NCBI RefSeq assembly: GCF_029581355.1
Contig: NZ_CP120849.1
Coordinates: forward strand, 156,501-220,500
DNA from: Parabacteroides chongii
Lineage (GTDB): Bacteria; Bacteroidota; Bacteroidia; Bacteroidales; Tannerellaceae
DNA: 64,000 bases
Direction: 5' to 3'
In this document: in pieces, positions 28,277-37,516 of the stretch
How positions within the stretch are numbered: the stretch's first letter is position 1
Layout of the letters: every line of letters starts with the position of its first letter
Made by a program: the position numbers and the translations under genes
The notes under the pieces: model-generated
Told to the model about the DNA's origin: nothing
Databases searched by the model: none
The model's input: the letters and a program-made list of their open reading frames with translations, nothing else

Positions 28277-28759
28277 ATGGCTACAGCTTATCAAAATTTA
28301 TCAGATTACGACTTCAACAGCGTTCCGGACGGCTCTGAAATGACCTTCGGTATTGTAGTCGCAGAGTGGAATAAGCACATCACAGAGAAATTACTGGAAG
28401 GTGCCTGCAACACACTGGAAAAACATGGCGTGAAACCGGAGAATATATATGTTAAACGTGTACCGGGTAGTTTTGAACTGACTTTCGGTGCAAAACGTAT
28501 GGCTGAAACAAAAGATGTGAACGCTGTGATCGTTTTAGGATGCGTCGTGAGAGGCGACACTCCGCATTTTGATTATGTTTGCTCAGGCGTTACCCAAGGT
28601 ATTACCGAACTGAATCTGATGTATGATATTCCATTCATTTTCGGTCTGTTAACTACTGACAACATGCAGCAATCAGAAGATCGTGCAGGCGGTAAGTACG
28701 GAAATAAAGGGGATGAAGCAGCAGTGACAGCATTAAAAATGATACATTTTTCTGACTAA
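28277..28759 (+). CDS. ribH: 6,7-dimethyl-8-ribityllumazine synthase
   Basis: 160 aa. Penultimate enzyme of riboflavin synthesis, making lumazine from the pyrimidine and dihydroxybutanone phosphate; assembles as an icosahedral or pentameric shell in the cytoplasm. Visible: [44 protein letters not shown] (catalytic His) and [18 protein letters not shown]. Length is normal. Other rib genes are not in the window. The tRNA-Tyr promoter follows directly. Confidence 0.97.
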   Translation: MATAYQNLSDYDFNSVPDGSEMTFGIVVAEWNKHITEKLLEGACNTLEKHGVKPENIYVKRVPGSFELTFGAKRMAETKDVNAVIVLGCVVRGDTPHFDYVCSGVTQGITELNLMYDIPFIFGLLTTDNMQQSEDRAGGKYGNKGDEAAVTALKMIHFSD

Positions 28760-28763
28760 ACGC

Positions 28764-28793
28764 TTGCAGGTTTCAAAAATAATCGTACCTTTG
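28764..28793 (+). promoter_or_regulatory. Promoter of the tRNA-Tyr/tRNA-Gly transcript
   Basis: TTGC at 28764 and TACCTTTG at 28786-28793 with an 18-bp gap match the Bacteroidetes -33/-7 pattern, 21 bp before tRNA-Tyr. Confidence 0.6.
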
Positions 28794-28814
28794 CATCGCA
28801 ATTGAAAATAATAG

Positions 28815-28897
28815 GGGCAGTTACCAGAGTGGCCAAATGGGGCTGACTGTAACTCAGCTGTCTTTCGACTTCGGTGGTTCGAATCCATCACTGCCCA
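28815..28897 (+). tRNA. tRNA-Tyr (GTA)
   Basis: 83 nt with a long variable arm. Acceptor GGGCAGT/ACTGCCC with discriminator A; anticodon loop reads CTGTAAC with GTA; T arm GGTTCGAATCC. CCA is not encoded. Confidence 0.96.
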
Positions 28898-28923
28898 CTA
28901 ACTTTTCAAAAGCAATTAAAATT

Positions 28924-28996
28924 GCGGAAGTAGCTCAGTTGATAGAGCATTAGCCTTCCAAGCTGAGGGTCGCGGGTTTGAGCCCCGTCTTCCGCT
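28924..28996 (+). tRNA. tRNA-Gly (TCC)
   Basis: 73 nt. Acceptor GCGGAAG/CTTCCGC with discriminator T; D arm TAGCTCAGTTGATAGAGC; anticodon loop CTTCCAA with TCC; T arm GGGTTTGAGCCCC. It lies 26 nt after tRNA-Tyr, so both are probably one transcript. Confidence 0.96.
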
Positions 28997-29002
28997 CTCA
29001 AG

Positions 29003-29033
29003 AAAAGGATAATCGAAAGGTTATCCTTTTTTT
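29003..29033 (+). terminator. Rho-independent terminator after the tRNA pair
   Basis: Perfect 10-bp stem AAAAGGATAA/TTATCCTTTT with an 8-nt loop and a following T-run. Confidence 0.88.
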
Positions 29034-29418
29034 GTATATAAAAATCCCGACTTTCACAAGCCGGGATTTTCCGATTTAACCAAAACTTATGAAAAATTAC
29101 GAAAATCAAGTTGATCAACCATTATCAAAACGCAAACCTTTCCATAGCTCCCACTCTCTTAGAAAAAGTAGTCCGACAAACGTCTTTATCAGACTACCTG
29201 AAAGAAGAATCACTTCTTCTTTCTTTCTTCATAGATAAGGTATGCCTATCTATTTAAGATGCGTTATACCTCCTTTTTCGCTTCATCTATTTCTCTGATG
29301 CAAATAAAGAGCAAAAAAAGACATCCGCCAAAGAAAAACAAAGCGTGCAAGCGACAAAATCGTTTCATAGATAAGACAAAACCGTTTTTGTCCGTTCCAA
29401 GAACAATTTACCAGTCAA
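29034..29418. other. Intergenic region without a gene
   Basis: A second hairpin (AAAATCCCG at 29041 with CGGGATTTT ending at 29070) could terminate either strand. Further small hairpins follow, such as TAGATA...TATCTA near 29235. Reading frames here have no family likeness. No other structure seen. Confidence 0.6.
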
Positions 29419-29886
29419 TCAAATATTCTTTAACCCGTTACGACGACGGTATTCGCTTGGCGTCATATTATACACAGCCTTGAAATTACGCACGAATGTC
29501 CGGGAATTATTAAAGCTGGCTTCTGATGCTACGACTTCAATCAACTTATTAGAGGGATCCAATAAAAGAGTGGATGCATAAATAACGCGCTGCCTATTTA
29601 TGTATCCATGAAAAGCTACATCATCTTTTAGTCGAAGAATTTTATTCAATGACTTCTTTTTGACATCGCATTGACGAACAATAATATTTACATTTATATC
29701 TTTATCCAGAAAATGCTTTTCTGTCACCACATATCGATGAATCTTATTATATATTTCTACGTATTCTGTATTGTCTGAAGGCTCAGATATTTTATATTGC
29801 GGTATATGCCAGTTCAATATTAGTACACAAAAATAGTTGTCTGAGACTTTAATTTCCAAAAAACGAAATTCTATTTTTTCATTCAT
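29419..29886 (-). CDS. Small AraC-type helix-turn-helix protein
   Basis: 155 aa. The last 100 residues are an AraC-type DNA-binding domain with two helix-turn-helix units (FHGYINRQRVIYASTLLLD; NSRTFVRNFKAVYNMTPSEYRRR). The first 50-60 residues match nothing I recognise and are too short for a usual cupin sensor domain. It is flanked by about 350 bp and 250 bp of non-coding sequence and has no obvious partner gene; it could act on the divergent XRE-cupin/ligase operon or elsewhere. The DNA is more AT-rich than neighbouring housekeeping genes, which fits acquisition, but this is a weak sign. Confidence 0.8.
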   Translation of the reverse strand: MNEKIEFRFLEIKVSDNYFCVLILNWHIPQYKISEPSDNTEYVEIYNKIHRYVVTEKHFLDKDINVNIIVRQCDVKKKSLNKILRLKDDVAFHGYINRQRVIYASTLLLDPSNKLIEVVASEASFNNSRTFVRNFKAVYNMTPSEYRRRNGLKNI

Positions 29887-30095
29887 ATGTTCACCATGTT
29901 AATCAGAAAATTTTAAGGGCAGACCCAGTATAGCTTATAGTAAACACTACATACTAATATTAGATTTAGGTTTAGCGATAATAAATTCATACCCTATGAC
30001 TAAAACAAATATAATATTTAACATCTTTATTTCCAAAGAAAATATCTAAATATCATTCTATCCCATATTTTCGTAGTCATTTTGCTTTTTATTTA

Positions 30096-30103
30096 TAACT
30101 TTG
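30096..30103 (+). promoter_or_regulatory. Bacteroidetes -7 box for the XRE-cupin operon
   Basis: TAACTTTG fits TAnnTTTG, 33 bp before the ATG at 30136. Confidence 0.4.
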
Positions 30104-30135
30104 GGCCAACATAAATATATTAATAATCTACGGAG

Positions 30136-30690
30136 ATGAACGAACAGATAAAACAGATAGCTGAGCGTCTGGCGGGATTGCGGGACGCACTGGAGATTAC
30201 TCCTGAAGAGATCGCCAAGGTCTGTAACCTGACCACAGAGCAATACCTGGAACTGGAAAGCGGTACAGTCGATATTTCAGTCAGCCTTTTACATCAGATT
30301 TCACAGGCATACGGGGTGGAACTTACTACCTTGATGTTTGGTGACGAACCTAAAATGAGTTCTTATTTTATTACCCGCAAAGGAAAAGGTATCGCTGTTG
30401 AACGTACCAAGGCCTACAAATACCAATCGCTGGCCGCCGGATTTGCCGGACGTAAAGCCGACCCGTTCATGGTTACCGTTCATCCGAAACCGGAAAATGA
30501 GCCTATCTATCTGAATTCGCATCCCGGGCAGGAATATAATCTGGTATTAAAGGGCCGCATGCTCCTGCAGATCAATAACAAAGATTTGATCCTGGAAGAA
30601 GGAGACAGTATCTATTTTAATTCCGAACTGCCTCATGGTATGAAAGCGTTGGACGGAGAAAAAGTCAGTTTCCTGGCTATCATTTTATAA
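30136..30690 (+). CDS. XRE family regulator with C-terminal cupin domain
   Basis: 184 aa. HTH_3 domain at about 8-65 (ITPEEIAKVCNLTTEQYLEL; SVSLLHQISQAYGVEL) and a cupin_2 barrel at about 105-184 (HPGQEYNLVLKGRMLLQIN; LPHGMKAL). Such proteins sense a small molecule in the cupin and repress or activate the neighbouring operon. It precedes an AMP-forming acyl-CoA ligase by 12 nt, and this pair is common in Bacteroidales, so it probably controls the ligase gene and itself. Confidence 0.93.
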   Translation: MNEQIKQIAERLAGLRDALEITPEEIAKVCNLTTEQYLELESGTVDISVSLLHQISQAYGVELTTLMFGDEPKMSSYFITRKGKGIAVERTKAYKYQSLAAGFAGRKADPFMVTVHPKPENEPIYLNSHPGQEYNLVLKGRMLLQINNKDLILEEGDSIYFNSELPHGMKALDGEKVSFLAIIL

Positions 30691-30702
30691 ATACAAAAAG
30701 TC

Positions 30703-32358
30703 ATGTTAGAAAGATTCTTAGATCAGACGAGCTTTTCGTCGCAGGAAGATTTTATAAATAACTTCAAAATAAAAGTACCCGAAAACTTCAATTTCGGATA
30801 TGACGTTGTAGATGCATGGGCCGCAGAAGAGCCGGGAAAAAAAGCTTTGTGCTGGACAAATGACCACGGCGAACATATTGATTTCACTTTCGCTGACCTG
30901 AAAAAATATACAGATCAGACGGCTGCTTATTTTCAATCTTTAGGCATCGGACATGGCGATATGGTCATGCTGATCTTGAAACGCCGTTACGAATTTTGGT
31001 TTTCGATCATCGCACTACACAAGTTAGGGGCAGTCGTTATCCCGGCCACTCACTTGTTAACAAAAAAAGATATTGTCTATCGCAATAATGCAGCCGATAT
31101 AAAAATGATCGTTTGTGCCGGCGAAGATATTATCACCAAACATATTATCGATGCACTGCCGGAATCTCCGACTATTGAGAAATTAGTTTCCGTAGGTCCG
31201 GAAATACCGGAAGGTTTCGAAGATTTCCATAAAGGGATCGAGAATGCTGCGCCATTCGTTCGCCCGTCTCATCCGAACAGTAATGATGATATTTCATTGA
31301 TGTATTTTACATCCGGAACGACAGGTAATCCGAAAATGGTAGCACACGATTTCACTTATCCGCTGGGACATATCGTAACCGGTAGTTTCTGGCACAACCT
31401 GCATCGTGACAGCCTCCATCTGACTATCGCCGATACCGGTTGGGGAAAAGCTGTTTGGGGAAAACTATACGGACAATGGATTGCCGGAGCGACCGTATTC
31501 GTTTACGATCATGAGAAATTCACTCCTGCCGATATGTTGCAGATGATCCAGGATTACAAGATCACCTCTTTGTGTGCACCTCCTACGATCTTCCGCTTTC
31601 TGATCCGCGAAGACATGACGAAGTACGATCTGTCTTCCCTGCAATATTGTACGATTGCCGGCGAAGCACTGAACCCGGCCGTATTTGAAGCATTCTATAA
31701 ACTGACAGGCATCAAATTGATGGAAGGATTCGGTCAGACGGAAACGACACTGACAGTTGCCACATTCCCATGGATGGAACCGAAACCCGGTTCTATGGGT
31801 GTACCTAACCCACAATATGATGTAGATCTGATCCGACCGGACGGAAGTCGCGCAGAAGACGGCGAGCAGGGACAAATCGTTATCCATACGACCCAAGGCA
31901 AACCGATCGGTCTGTTCAAAGAATATTACCGCGATGCCGAACTGACTCACGAAGCCTGGCATGATGGCATGTATTATACAGGCGACGTTGCCTGGCGTGA
32001 TGAAGATGGTTATCTGTGGTTTGTCGGCCGTGCCGACGATGTGATCAAAAGTTCCGGTTACCGTATCGGACCGTTCGAAGTGGAAAGCGCACTGATGACA
32101 CACCCGGCTGTTGTCGAATGTGCGATTACAGGGGTACCCGACGAAATTCGCGGACAGGTGGTAAAAGCGACGATTGTACTGGCGAAGGATTACAAGGAAA
32201 AGGCAGGCGAAGCATTGATCAAAGAGTTACAGGATCATGTAAAACGTGTTACAGCTCCGTATAAATATCCCCGTGTAGTTGAATTTGTCGAAGAATTGCC
32301 TAAAACCATCAGCGGAAAGATCCGTCGTGTGGAAATCAGGGATAAAGATAAGAAATAG
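30703..32358 (+). CDS. AMP-forming acyl-CoA ligase (acetyl-/medium-chain acyl-CoA synthetase type)
   Basis: 551 aa, ANL superfamily. The ATP loop is [16 protein letters not shown], with the E in [10 protein letters not shown], the [17 protein letters not shown] and [14 protein letters not shown] hinge region, and the catalytic Lys in [14 protein letters not shown]. The AcsM/AcsA-like branch activates short to medium or aromatic carboxylic acids to CoA thioesters in the cytoplasm; the exact acid is unknown. It sits behind the XRE-cupin regulator and 14 nt before proB, so proB and proA may be read from the same transcript. Confidence 0.92.
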   Translation: MLERFLDQTSFSSQEDFINNFKIKVPENFNFGYDVVDAWAAEEPGKKALCWTNDHGEHIDFTFADLKKYTDQTAAYFQSLGIGHGDMVMLILKRRYEFWFSIIALHKLGAVVIPATHLLTKKDIVYRNNAADIKMIVCAGEDIITKHIIDALPESPTIEKLVSVGPEIPEGFEDFHKGIENAAPFVRPSHPNSNDDISLMYFTSGTTGNPKMVAHDFTYPLGHIVTGSFWHNLHRDSLHLTIADTGWGKAVWGKLYGQWIAGATVFVYDHEKFTPADMLQMIQDYKITSLCAPPTIFRFLIREDMTKYDLSSLQYCTIAGEALNPAVFEAFYKLTGIKLMEGFGQTETTLTVATFPWMEPKPGSMGVPNPQYDVDLIRPDGSRAEDGEQGQIVIHTTQGKPIGLFKEYYRDAELTHEAWHDGMYYTGDVAWRDEDGYLWFVGRADDVIKSSGYRIGPFEVESALMTHPAVVECAITGVPDEIRGQVVKATIVLAKDYKEKAGEALIKELQDHVKRVTAPYKYPRVVEFVEELPKTISGKIRRVEIRDKDKK

Positions 32359-32372
32359 AAGATTACACGAAA

Positions 32373-33458
32373 ATGACATATCAGTTTACACGGATAGCAG
32401 TAAAGATAGGAAGTAACGTACTGACAAGAAAAGACGGTTCCCTCGATGTCACGCGTATGTCGGCATTAGTCGATCAGGTCGCGGAATTACATAGACACGG
32501 GGTAGAAGTGGTTTTGATTTCTTCCGGAGCAGTAGCCTCCGGAAGAAGCGAAGTGAAACCCGGAAAGAAGCTCGATGCCGTCTCTGCCCGCCAGCTCTAT
32601 TCAGCAGTAGGACAGGCTAAATTGATCAATCGTTACTTCGAGTTATTCCGCGAACATAAGATCGCTTGCGGCCAGGTTCTCACGACAAAGGAGAACTTTG
32701 GCAGCCGCACGCATTACCTCAACCAGAAACATTGCATGGAGGTAATGCTTGACAATAAAGTGATACCCATTGTAAACGAAAACGATACAATATCCGTTAC
32801 AGAACTGATGTTTACCGATAATGACGAATTGTCCGGCCTGATCGCTACTATGATGGGGATGGATGCGCTTATTATCCTGAGTAATATCGACGGTATCTAC
32901 AATGGCAATCCGGCTGATCCGACAGCAACGGTTATCCGGGAGATTGACGGTGGCAAACAGGATCTTTCAGAATATGTACAGACCAGCAAGTCTTCTTTCG
33001 GACGCGGCGGCATGTTGACCAAATGTTCTATTGCACAGAAAGTAGCTGACGAAGGTATCACCGTGATCATTGCAAACGGCAAAAAGGAGAATATCCTGCC
33101 TGCGTTACTGGCCAAAGGTAGTCAGACTGTATGCACCCGTTTTATACCGGCAGCCAAACCTGTCAGCAGTGTTAAGAAATGGATCGCCCACTCCGAAGGC
33201 TTTGCCAAAGGAGAGATACATATCAATCGGGGAACAGAAGAAGCCCTGACCGGCAGCAAGGCCACCAGCCTATTACTGGTAGGTGTCACCGCTATCATCG
33301 GAGACTTCGAGAAGAATGATATTGTAAAGATCATCAATGAAGCAGGCGTACAGATCGGTGTCGGGTGTGCCGGATACGATAGCCGGGAAGCTACCGGTCT
33401 GATCGGTCAACGCGATTTGAAACCGCTTGTTCACTACGATTACTTATATCTGGATTAA
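32373..33458 (+). CDS. proB: Glutamate 5-kinase
   Basis: 361 aa. First step of proline synthesis. An amino-acid-kinase domain (1-255: VKIGSNVLTRKDGSLD, ISSGAVASGRSE, VNENDTISV, FGRGGMLTKCSIAQKVADEG) is followed by a PUA domain (about 275-355: KGEIHINRGTEEAL). Upstream ligase ends 14 nt away. The partner proA follows after 139 bp, most of which is a palindromic repeat element. With proA and argF' it would form the usual proline/arginine block. Confidence 0.97.
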   Translation: MTYQFTRIAVKIGSNVLTRKDGSLDVTRMSALVDQVAELHRHGVEVVLISSGAVASGRSEVKPGKKLDAVSARQLYSAVGQAKLINRYFELFREHKIACGQVLTTKENFGSRTHYLNQKHCMEVMLDNKVIPIVNENDTISVTELMFTDNDELSGLIATMMGMDALIILSNIDGIYNGNPADPTATVIREIDGGKQDLSEYVQTSKSSFGRGGMLTKCSIAQKVADEGITVIIANGKKENILPALLAKGSQTVCTRFIPAAKPVSSVKKWIAHSEGFAKGEIHINRGTEEALTGSKATSLLLVGVTAIIGDFEKNDIVKIINEAGVQIGVGCAGYDSREATGLIGQRDLKPLVHYDYLYLD

Positions 33459-33474
33459 CAGATTATGACTGAAA

Positions 33475-33577
33475 GTAACCTTTCCCCTCTTGAGAGGGGG
33501 TAGGGGGGTGTGTTATTTTCAGGCAAACAAACAAATATTACACACCCCCTTTCCCCTCTCAAGAGGGGAAAAGTTAC
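33475..33577. repeat. Palindromic intergenic element between proB and proA
   Basis: About 38-bp arms beginning GTAACCTTTCCCC and ending GGGGAAAAGTTAC are inverted copies with a few mismatches; each arm contains its own small palindrome (CCCCTCTTGAGAGGGG and its complement). The middle is about 26 bp. It resembles a dispersed palindromic or MITE-like element. In the transcript it would form a strong hairpin inside proBA. Confidence 0.85.
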
Positions 33578-33597
33578 AACCGGTTAATAAACATGAC

Positions 33598-34848
33598 ATG
33601 GTAATCAATCACTTATTAAAGCAAAGCGTTACAGCATCCCGTCAACTTATCACGTTAAGTGACGAAGCGATAAACCGTATACTGACTGATACAGCAGACG
33701 AGCTGATAAACAGGCAAGCAGAAGTTCTTACGGCAAACGAGAAAGACCTCGCCCGTATGGACCCCACCAACCCCAAATACGACCGTCTGAAACTGACAGC
33801 CGACCGTCTGGCTGGCATTGCCGGAGACATGCGGAATGTAGCCTCACTCCCCTCTCCGCTCGGTAAAGTGATTAGTAAAGCTACCCGTCCGAACGGCATG
33901 GTGATCCGTAAAGTATCGGTACCATTCGGAGTGATAGGCGTTATCTACGAAGCACGTCCGAACGTCACTTTCGATGTATTCTCTTTATGTTTCAAAAGCG
34001 CAAACGCCTGTGTACTAAAAGGTGGTTCGGATGCCGACGACTCCAATCGTGCACTGGTTGCTATCATCCATTCCGTATTGGAACGCCACGGTATCAACCC
34101 GGCCGTTTGTACTTTATTGCCTCCCGAACGGGAAGCGACTACGGAATTATTGAATGCCGTCGGCCTGGTAGACCTTATCATTCCCCGTGGCAGCAGTTCG
34201 CTGATCAATTTCGTACGCGACAATGCCCGCGTGCCGGTTATCGAAACAGGAGCCGGTATCTGCCATACCTATTTTGACAAGGATGGGGACAAAGAAAAGG
34301 GACAGGCTATCGTGAACAACGCCAAGACCCGCCGGGTAAGCGTTTGCAATGCATTGGACTGTCTGATCATCCATCAGGAACGGCTCAACGATCTTTCCTT
34401 TATCTGCGATAAACTGAAAGATAGCAATGTCACGATCTATGCGGATGAGCAGGCTTTCACCGCTTTGTCGGAACAATATCCGTCAGCACTGCTGCAACCT
34501 GCCAACGAAGACAGCTTCGGTACCGAATTCCTCGACTACAAAATGAGTATCCGTACCGTAGCATCGCTTGAAGAAGCACTGGAACATATCGCCCGTTACA
34601 GTTCCAAACATAGTGAAAGTATCGTCAGCGAATCATTCGAAGCTATCCGCCTGTTCCAGCAACAGGTAGATGCAGCCTGTGTCTATGCCAACGTATCGAC
34701 CGCTTTCACTGACGGCGCACAGTTCGGTTTCGGGGCAGAAATCGGTATCAGTACGCAAAAACTACATGCCCGCGGACCGATGGCTTTACCGGAATTGACT
34801 ACCTATAAGTATATTATCGAAGGAGACGGACAGATAAGGAAATCCTGA
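33598..34848 (+). CDS. proA: Glutamate-5-semialdehyde dehydrogenase (gamma-glutamyl phosphate reductase)
   Basis: 416 aa from the ATG at 33598. The frame is open further 5', but the extra 36 codons are encoded by the palindromic element (for example the Gly/Arg-rich MRGGRGV) and are not part of the family. Aldehyde-dehydrogenase fold: [31 protein letters not shown], the catalytic Cys in [16 protein letters not shown], and [15 protein letters not shown] at the end. Second step of proline synthesis. In related Bacteroides argF' follows directly; here it is almost 20 kb away. Confidence 0.97.
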   Translation: MVINHLLKQSVTASRQLITLSDEAINRILTDTADELINRQAEVLTANEKDLARMDPTNPKYDRLKLTADRLAGIAGDMRNVASLPSPLGKVISKATRPNGMVIRKVSVPFGVIGVIYEARPNVTFDVFSLCFKSANACVLKGGSDADDSNRALVAIIHSVLERHGINPAVCTLLPPEREATTELLNAVGLVDLIIPRGSSSLINFVRDNARVPVIETGAGICHTYFDKDGDKEKGQAIVNNAKTRRVSVCNALDCLIIHQERLNDLSFICDKLKDSNVTIYADEQAFTALSEQYPSALLQPANEDSFGTEFLDYKMSIRTVASLEEALEHIARYSSKHSESIVSESFEAIRLFQQQVDAACVYANVSTAFTDGAQFGFGAEIGISTQKLHARGPMALPELTTYKYIIEGDGQIRKS

Positions 34849-34971
34849 ACCTAGAAATACCTTTCCTCAGATCAATACGACAACTTCTCCCTTACCCGGA
34901 CTATTTCCTCTTCCAGCTAAGGGAGATTTACTTTTATCTTACGACTAACATCATATCTCAATTTCTATCCA

Positions 34972-34979
34972 TATATTTG
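34972..34979 (+). promoter_or_regulatory. Bacteroidetes -7 box upstream of the TonB receptor gene
   Basis: TATATTTG, 26 bp before the ATG at 35005. A weak inverted repeat (CTCCCTTA...TAAGGGAG, about 34888-34927) lies upstream and may be the proA terminator. The AGTACCA repeats found at three other island promoters are absent. Confidence 0.45.
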
Positions 34980-35004
34980 CTATCCCGAGGACACTAGTAA
35001 AGAT

Positions 35005-37506
35005 ATGGATTATTATATGCAGACATCCCACATGATATTCTACCGGTTCGTCTTGTCCGGTTTATTATTACTTATTTCTTATACGCCGGGATATAGTGAG
35101 GAATCTCGTCTGTCACAACCTGTCGACACACTCTCTTTCCACCTACCTGACGTTGTAGTGACCGCCATTGAAGGGAAAGGAGTGGGAAGTGTGTCGTTGT
35201 TGCCTTCCTCTGCCATAGAACATGTACAACCTTTCAGCGCCGCTGACCTGATGCAGCTCCTACCGGGAGGACTGACGATCAATTCTTCTTTTGGTCAACC
35301 TCAATACTTTGCAATCAGGGAAATTACACTGAACAATGGACTGAATAACCTGTACCCTCAGGATGCTGAACAGGTACAGATCGTGCTTGACGGTTCACCA
35401 CTACATAGCAATACGGACATTGGAAATCCGTTCAGCGGTGCAGATACCCGTTTCCTTTCCATGAATGAAGTAGAGCAGGCAGAGGTTGTCCGTGGTATTC
35501 CCTCGGCCCGTTACGGAAATCTCACCAATGGAATGTTGTTGCTAAAAACCCGTAGTGGTAAAATGCCTCTTACTGCCGGTATACGCTACAACCCAAACAT
35601 GAAGCAATACACAGCAGGAAAAGGCTTCGTCATTTCTCCTCCCGGACACACGTTGAACCTGCTGGCCGACTATACTGCACAAGGTAATTTCCACACCGGA
35701 GGGCTTCGTTTGGCTAATACCTACCACTGGCAACCGGGAGGTCATCCGCTAACAGCACGATTCGATTATTACGTAAGAATAGGTAATCTAAAAAGCTATG
35801 CCAGCGAAGAAAACCATATCCGACAAAAATTGCAAAACCACCGGTTGACCTTCAACGGAGAATGGAAACCCGGTAAACCATTACTCGAAAGTCTTTCATT
35901 CCGTGCCGACTTCTCTGCCTCTAAAACGGTGGAGGACAAATATTACGTACCGTTTGCCCAGCAAGTCTACACCCACTCGACCGTCACTGGTGAAAGCGTA
36001 GCACAGGTATTGCCTGCCCGTTACATCTGTCGCGAACTACGCGAAGGGCTACCGGTCTATACCGAAATGGAAATACATGCCATCACACAACGTCCTTTGC
36101 CTTCATCCGGAAGCCGGATAGAGCTAAGCACCGGAATCACTTGGCGCAGCGAAGGTAACCGAGGTAACGGATTACAATTCGACTTCGAACGCCCGCCGAG
36201 CGACTCCCCCCGTCCCCGTTCCTATAAAGAAATACCTTTCTTGCATAGCGGTGCGGCTTTTGCTGAAGCAGTCTTCCACGGACCTTATGCAACGGTACAG
36301 GCCGGAATACGTTACCACGGCCTCGGGTGCAAGGATTACGGCTGGCTGGGAAGTGTCGAACCCCGCCTCAACCTATCGTGGACAGCCTTTTCTTCATCCC
36401 GCTACCAACTACGACTGAAAGGGGGCGCCGGACTGATGGGATATATGCCAACCAACGAAATGCTCTATCCCTCGCCGGTTTACAACGACCGTACAAGTTT
36501 TTACTATAACGATCCAAAGGAAGGCAACTCACTCGCCATTGTCTATACCCATGTATCGGATGATAGAAAAAACACCAGTCTCCGCCCCACGATCAACCGG
36601 AAATTCGAGACCGGTTTCATTCTCGGATCTCCCCTGGTAAATCTCGACCTGACAGGTTTCTATGAGCGGAAAACAGGAGGTTTCACCTTTATGACCGATT
36701 ACCGACCTTATACGTACCGGGCGTATGAATACCAAAGCGAAACAGGACTTCATCCCGAATACCGTAACGGGCAGGTATGGGTAAACGGGCAACCGGTTCC
36801 CTACCGGAACCGACACAGCTTTACAGCCGTCAGCACCCCAGTAAATGCAGAGACAACAACCAAGCATGGTGTCGAAATGACCGCCGACTTCGGTACGTTC
36901 CATCCCCTGCTTACCTCTCTGGTTATAGACGCGCAATGGCTCCGTATCAGCAACAAAACCGACCTGTTGACGGCCCATACCGAATCAGGCGAGATTAACG
37001 GAGAAAGTTATGCATATGTCGGCTATTATGATAAAGGATACAACTCCAGAGGTAATAAGTTGATCACTGAGCAACTCAGCACCAATTGCCGTTTCATTAC
37101 CCGCATACCCCGTATTGGGCTGGTGACGACACTTACCCTGCAAATGGTTTGGATGCAACGTTCCCGATGGTACTACAACGATGGAAACGAAACAGAAATC
37201 TGGCCCGTCTACTGGTGCGGAGCGGACGGTATCCGCCACCCGTTCACCGAAACAGAGAAAGCCGATCCCGATTTCTCTAAATTACTCATAATCGGTAATC
37301 CCAATGATTTTTTACAGGATGCATACAAACCCTACGGTTTGATCAACCTCCGTGTCAGCAAAGAGTTCAGCCGCTATGTCACCCTGTCTTTCTTCTCCAA
37401 CAACCTTGGGGATATGCGCCCGGTGCGCCTCGTTGCTAGCACGGGAAATTATCTGCGCCAAAATCCTTCTCCTTTCTTCGGATTGGAAATGCAAATAAAA
37501 CTATAA
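35005..37506 (+). CDS. TonB-dependent receptor
   Basis: 833 aa. N-terminal hydrophobic signal segment (MIFYRFVLSGLLLLISYTPG), then directly a plug domain (about 45-180; HLPDVVVTAIEGKGVGSVSLL, QIVLDGSPLHSNTDIGNPF, GIPSARYGNLTNGMLLLKTR) and a long barrel ending in FFGLEMQIKL, typical of an outer membrane C-terminus. The CarboxypepD_reg domain common in SusC-type receptors is missing and no SusD gene is near, so it is not a glycan SusCD pair. It starts a three-gene module with a DUF4876 lipoprotein (10 nt downstream) and a DUF6850 barrel. The ligand is unknown. First gene of the island between proA and argF'. Confidence 0.92.
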   Translation: MDYYMQTSHMIFYRFVLSGLLLLISYTPGYSEESRLSQPVDTLSFHLPDVVVTAIEGKGVGSVSLLPSSAIEHVQPFSAADLMQLLPGGLTINSSFGQPQYFAIREITLNNGLNNLYPQDAEQVQIVLDGSPLHSNTDIGNPFSGADTRFLSMNEVEQAEVVRGIPSARYGNLTNGMLLLKTRSGKMPLTAGIRYNPNMKQYTAGKGFVISPPGHTLNLLADYTAQGNFHTGGLRLANTYHWQPGGHPLTARFDYYVRIGNLKSYASEENHIRQKLQNHRLTFNGEWKPGKPLLESLSFRADFSASKTVEDKYYVPFAQQVYTHSTVTGESVAQVLPARYICRELREGLPVYTEMEIHAITQRPLPSSGSRIELSTGITWRSEGNRGNGLQFDFERPPSDSPRPRSYKEIPFLHSGAAFAEAVFHGPYATVQAGIRYHGLGCKDYGWLGSVEPRLNLSWTAFSSSRYQLRLKGGAGLMGYMPTNEMLYPSPVYNDRTSFYYNDPKEGNSLAIVYTHVSDDRKNTSLRPTINRKFETGFILGSPLVNLDLTGFYERKTGGFTFMTDYRPYTYRAYEYQSETGLHPEYRNGQVWVNGQPVPYRNRHSFTAVSTPVNAETTTKHGVEMTADFGTFHPLLTSLVIDAQWLRISNKTDLLTAHTESGEINGESYAYVGYYDKGYNSRGNKLITEQLSTNCRFITRIPRIGLVTTLTLQMVWMQRSRWYYNDGNETEIWPVYWCGADGIRHPFTETEKADPDFSKLLIIGNPNDFLQDAYKPYGLINLRVSKEFSRYVTLSFFSNNLGDMRPVRLVASTGNYLRQNPSPFFGLEMQIKL

Positions 37507-37516
37507 ATATAGAGAT

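Noticed and set aside
29259..29483. Small Lys-rich protein gene before the AraC-type gene
   Set aside because: Low-complexity frame that overlaps the AraC-type gene antisense; no start context or homology.
31465..32103. 212-codon open frame opposite the acyl-CoA ligase gene
   Set aside because: Antisense shadow; the plus-strand frame has all ANL motifs.
33490..33597. N-terminal extension of proA
   Set aside because: These codons are made by the palindromic element and do not match ProA proteins.
34888..34979. A fourth copy of the AGTACCA direct-repeat operator before the TonB receptor gene
   Set aside because: Only short CC-containing words are found, 18 rather than 21 bp apart; the core and spacing are not kept.
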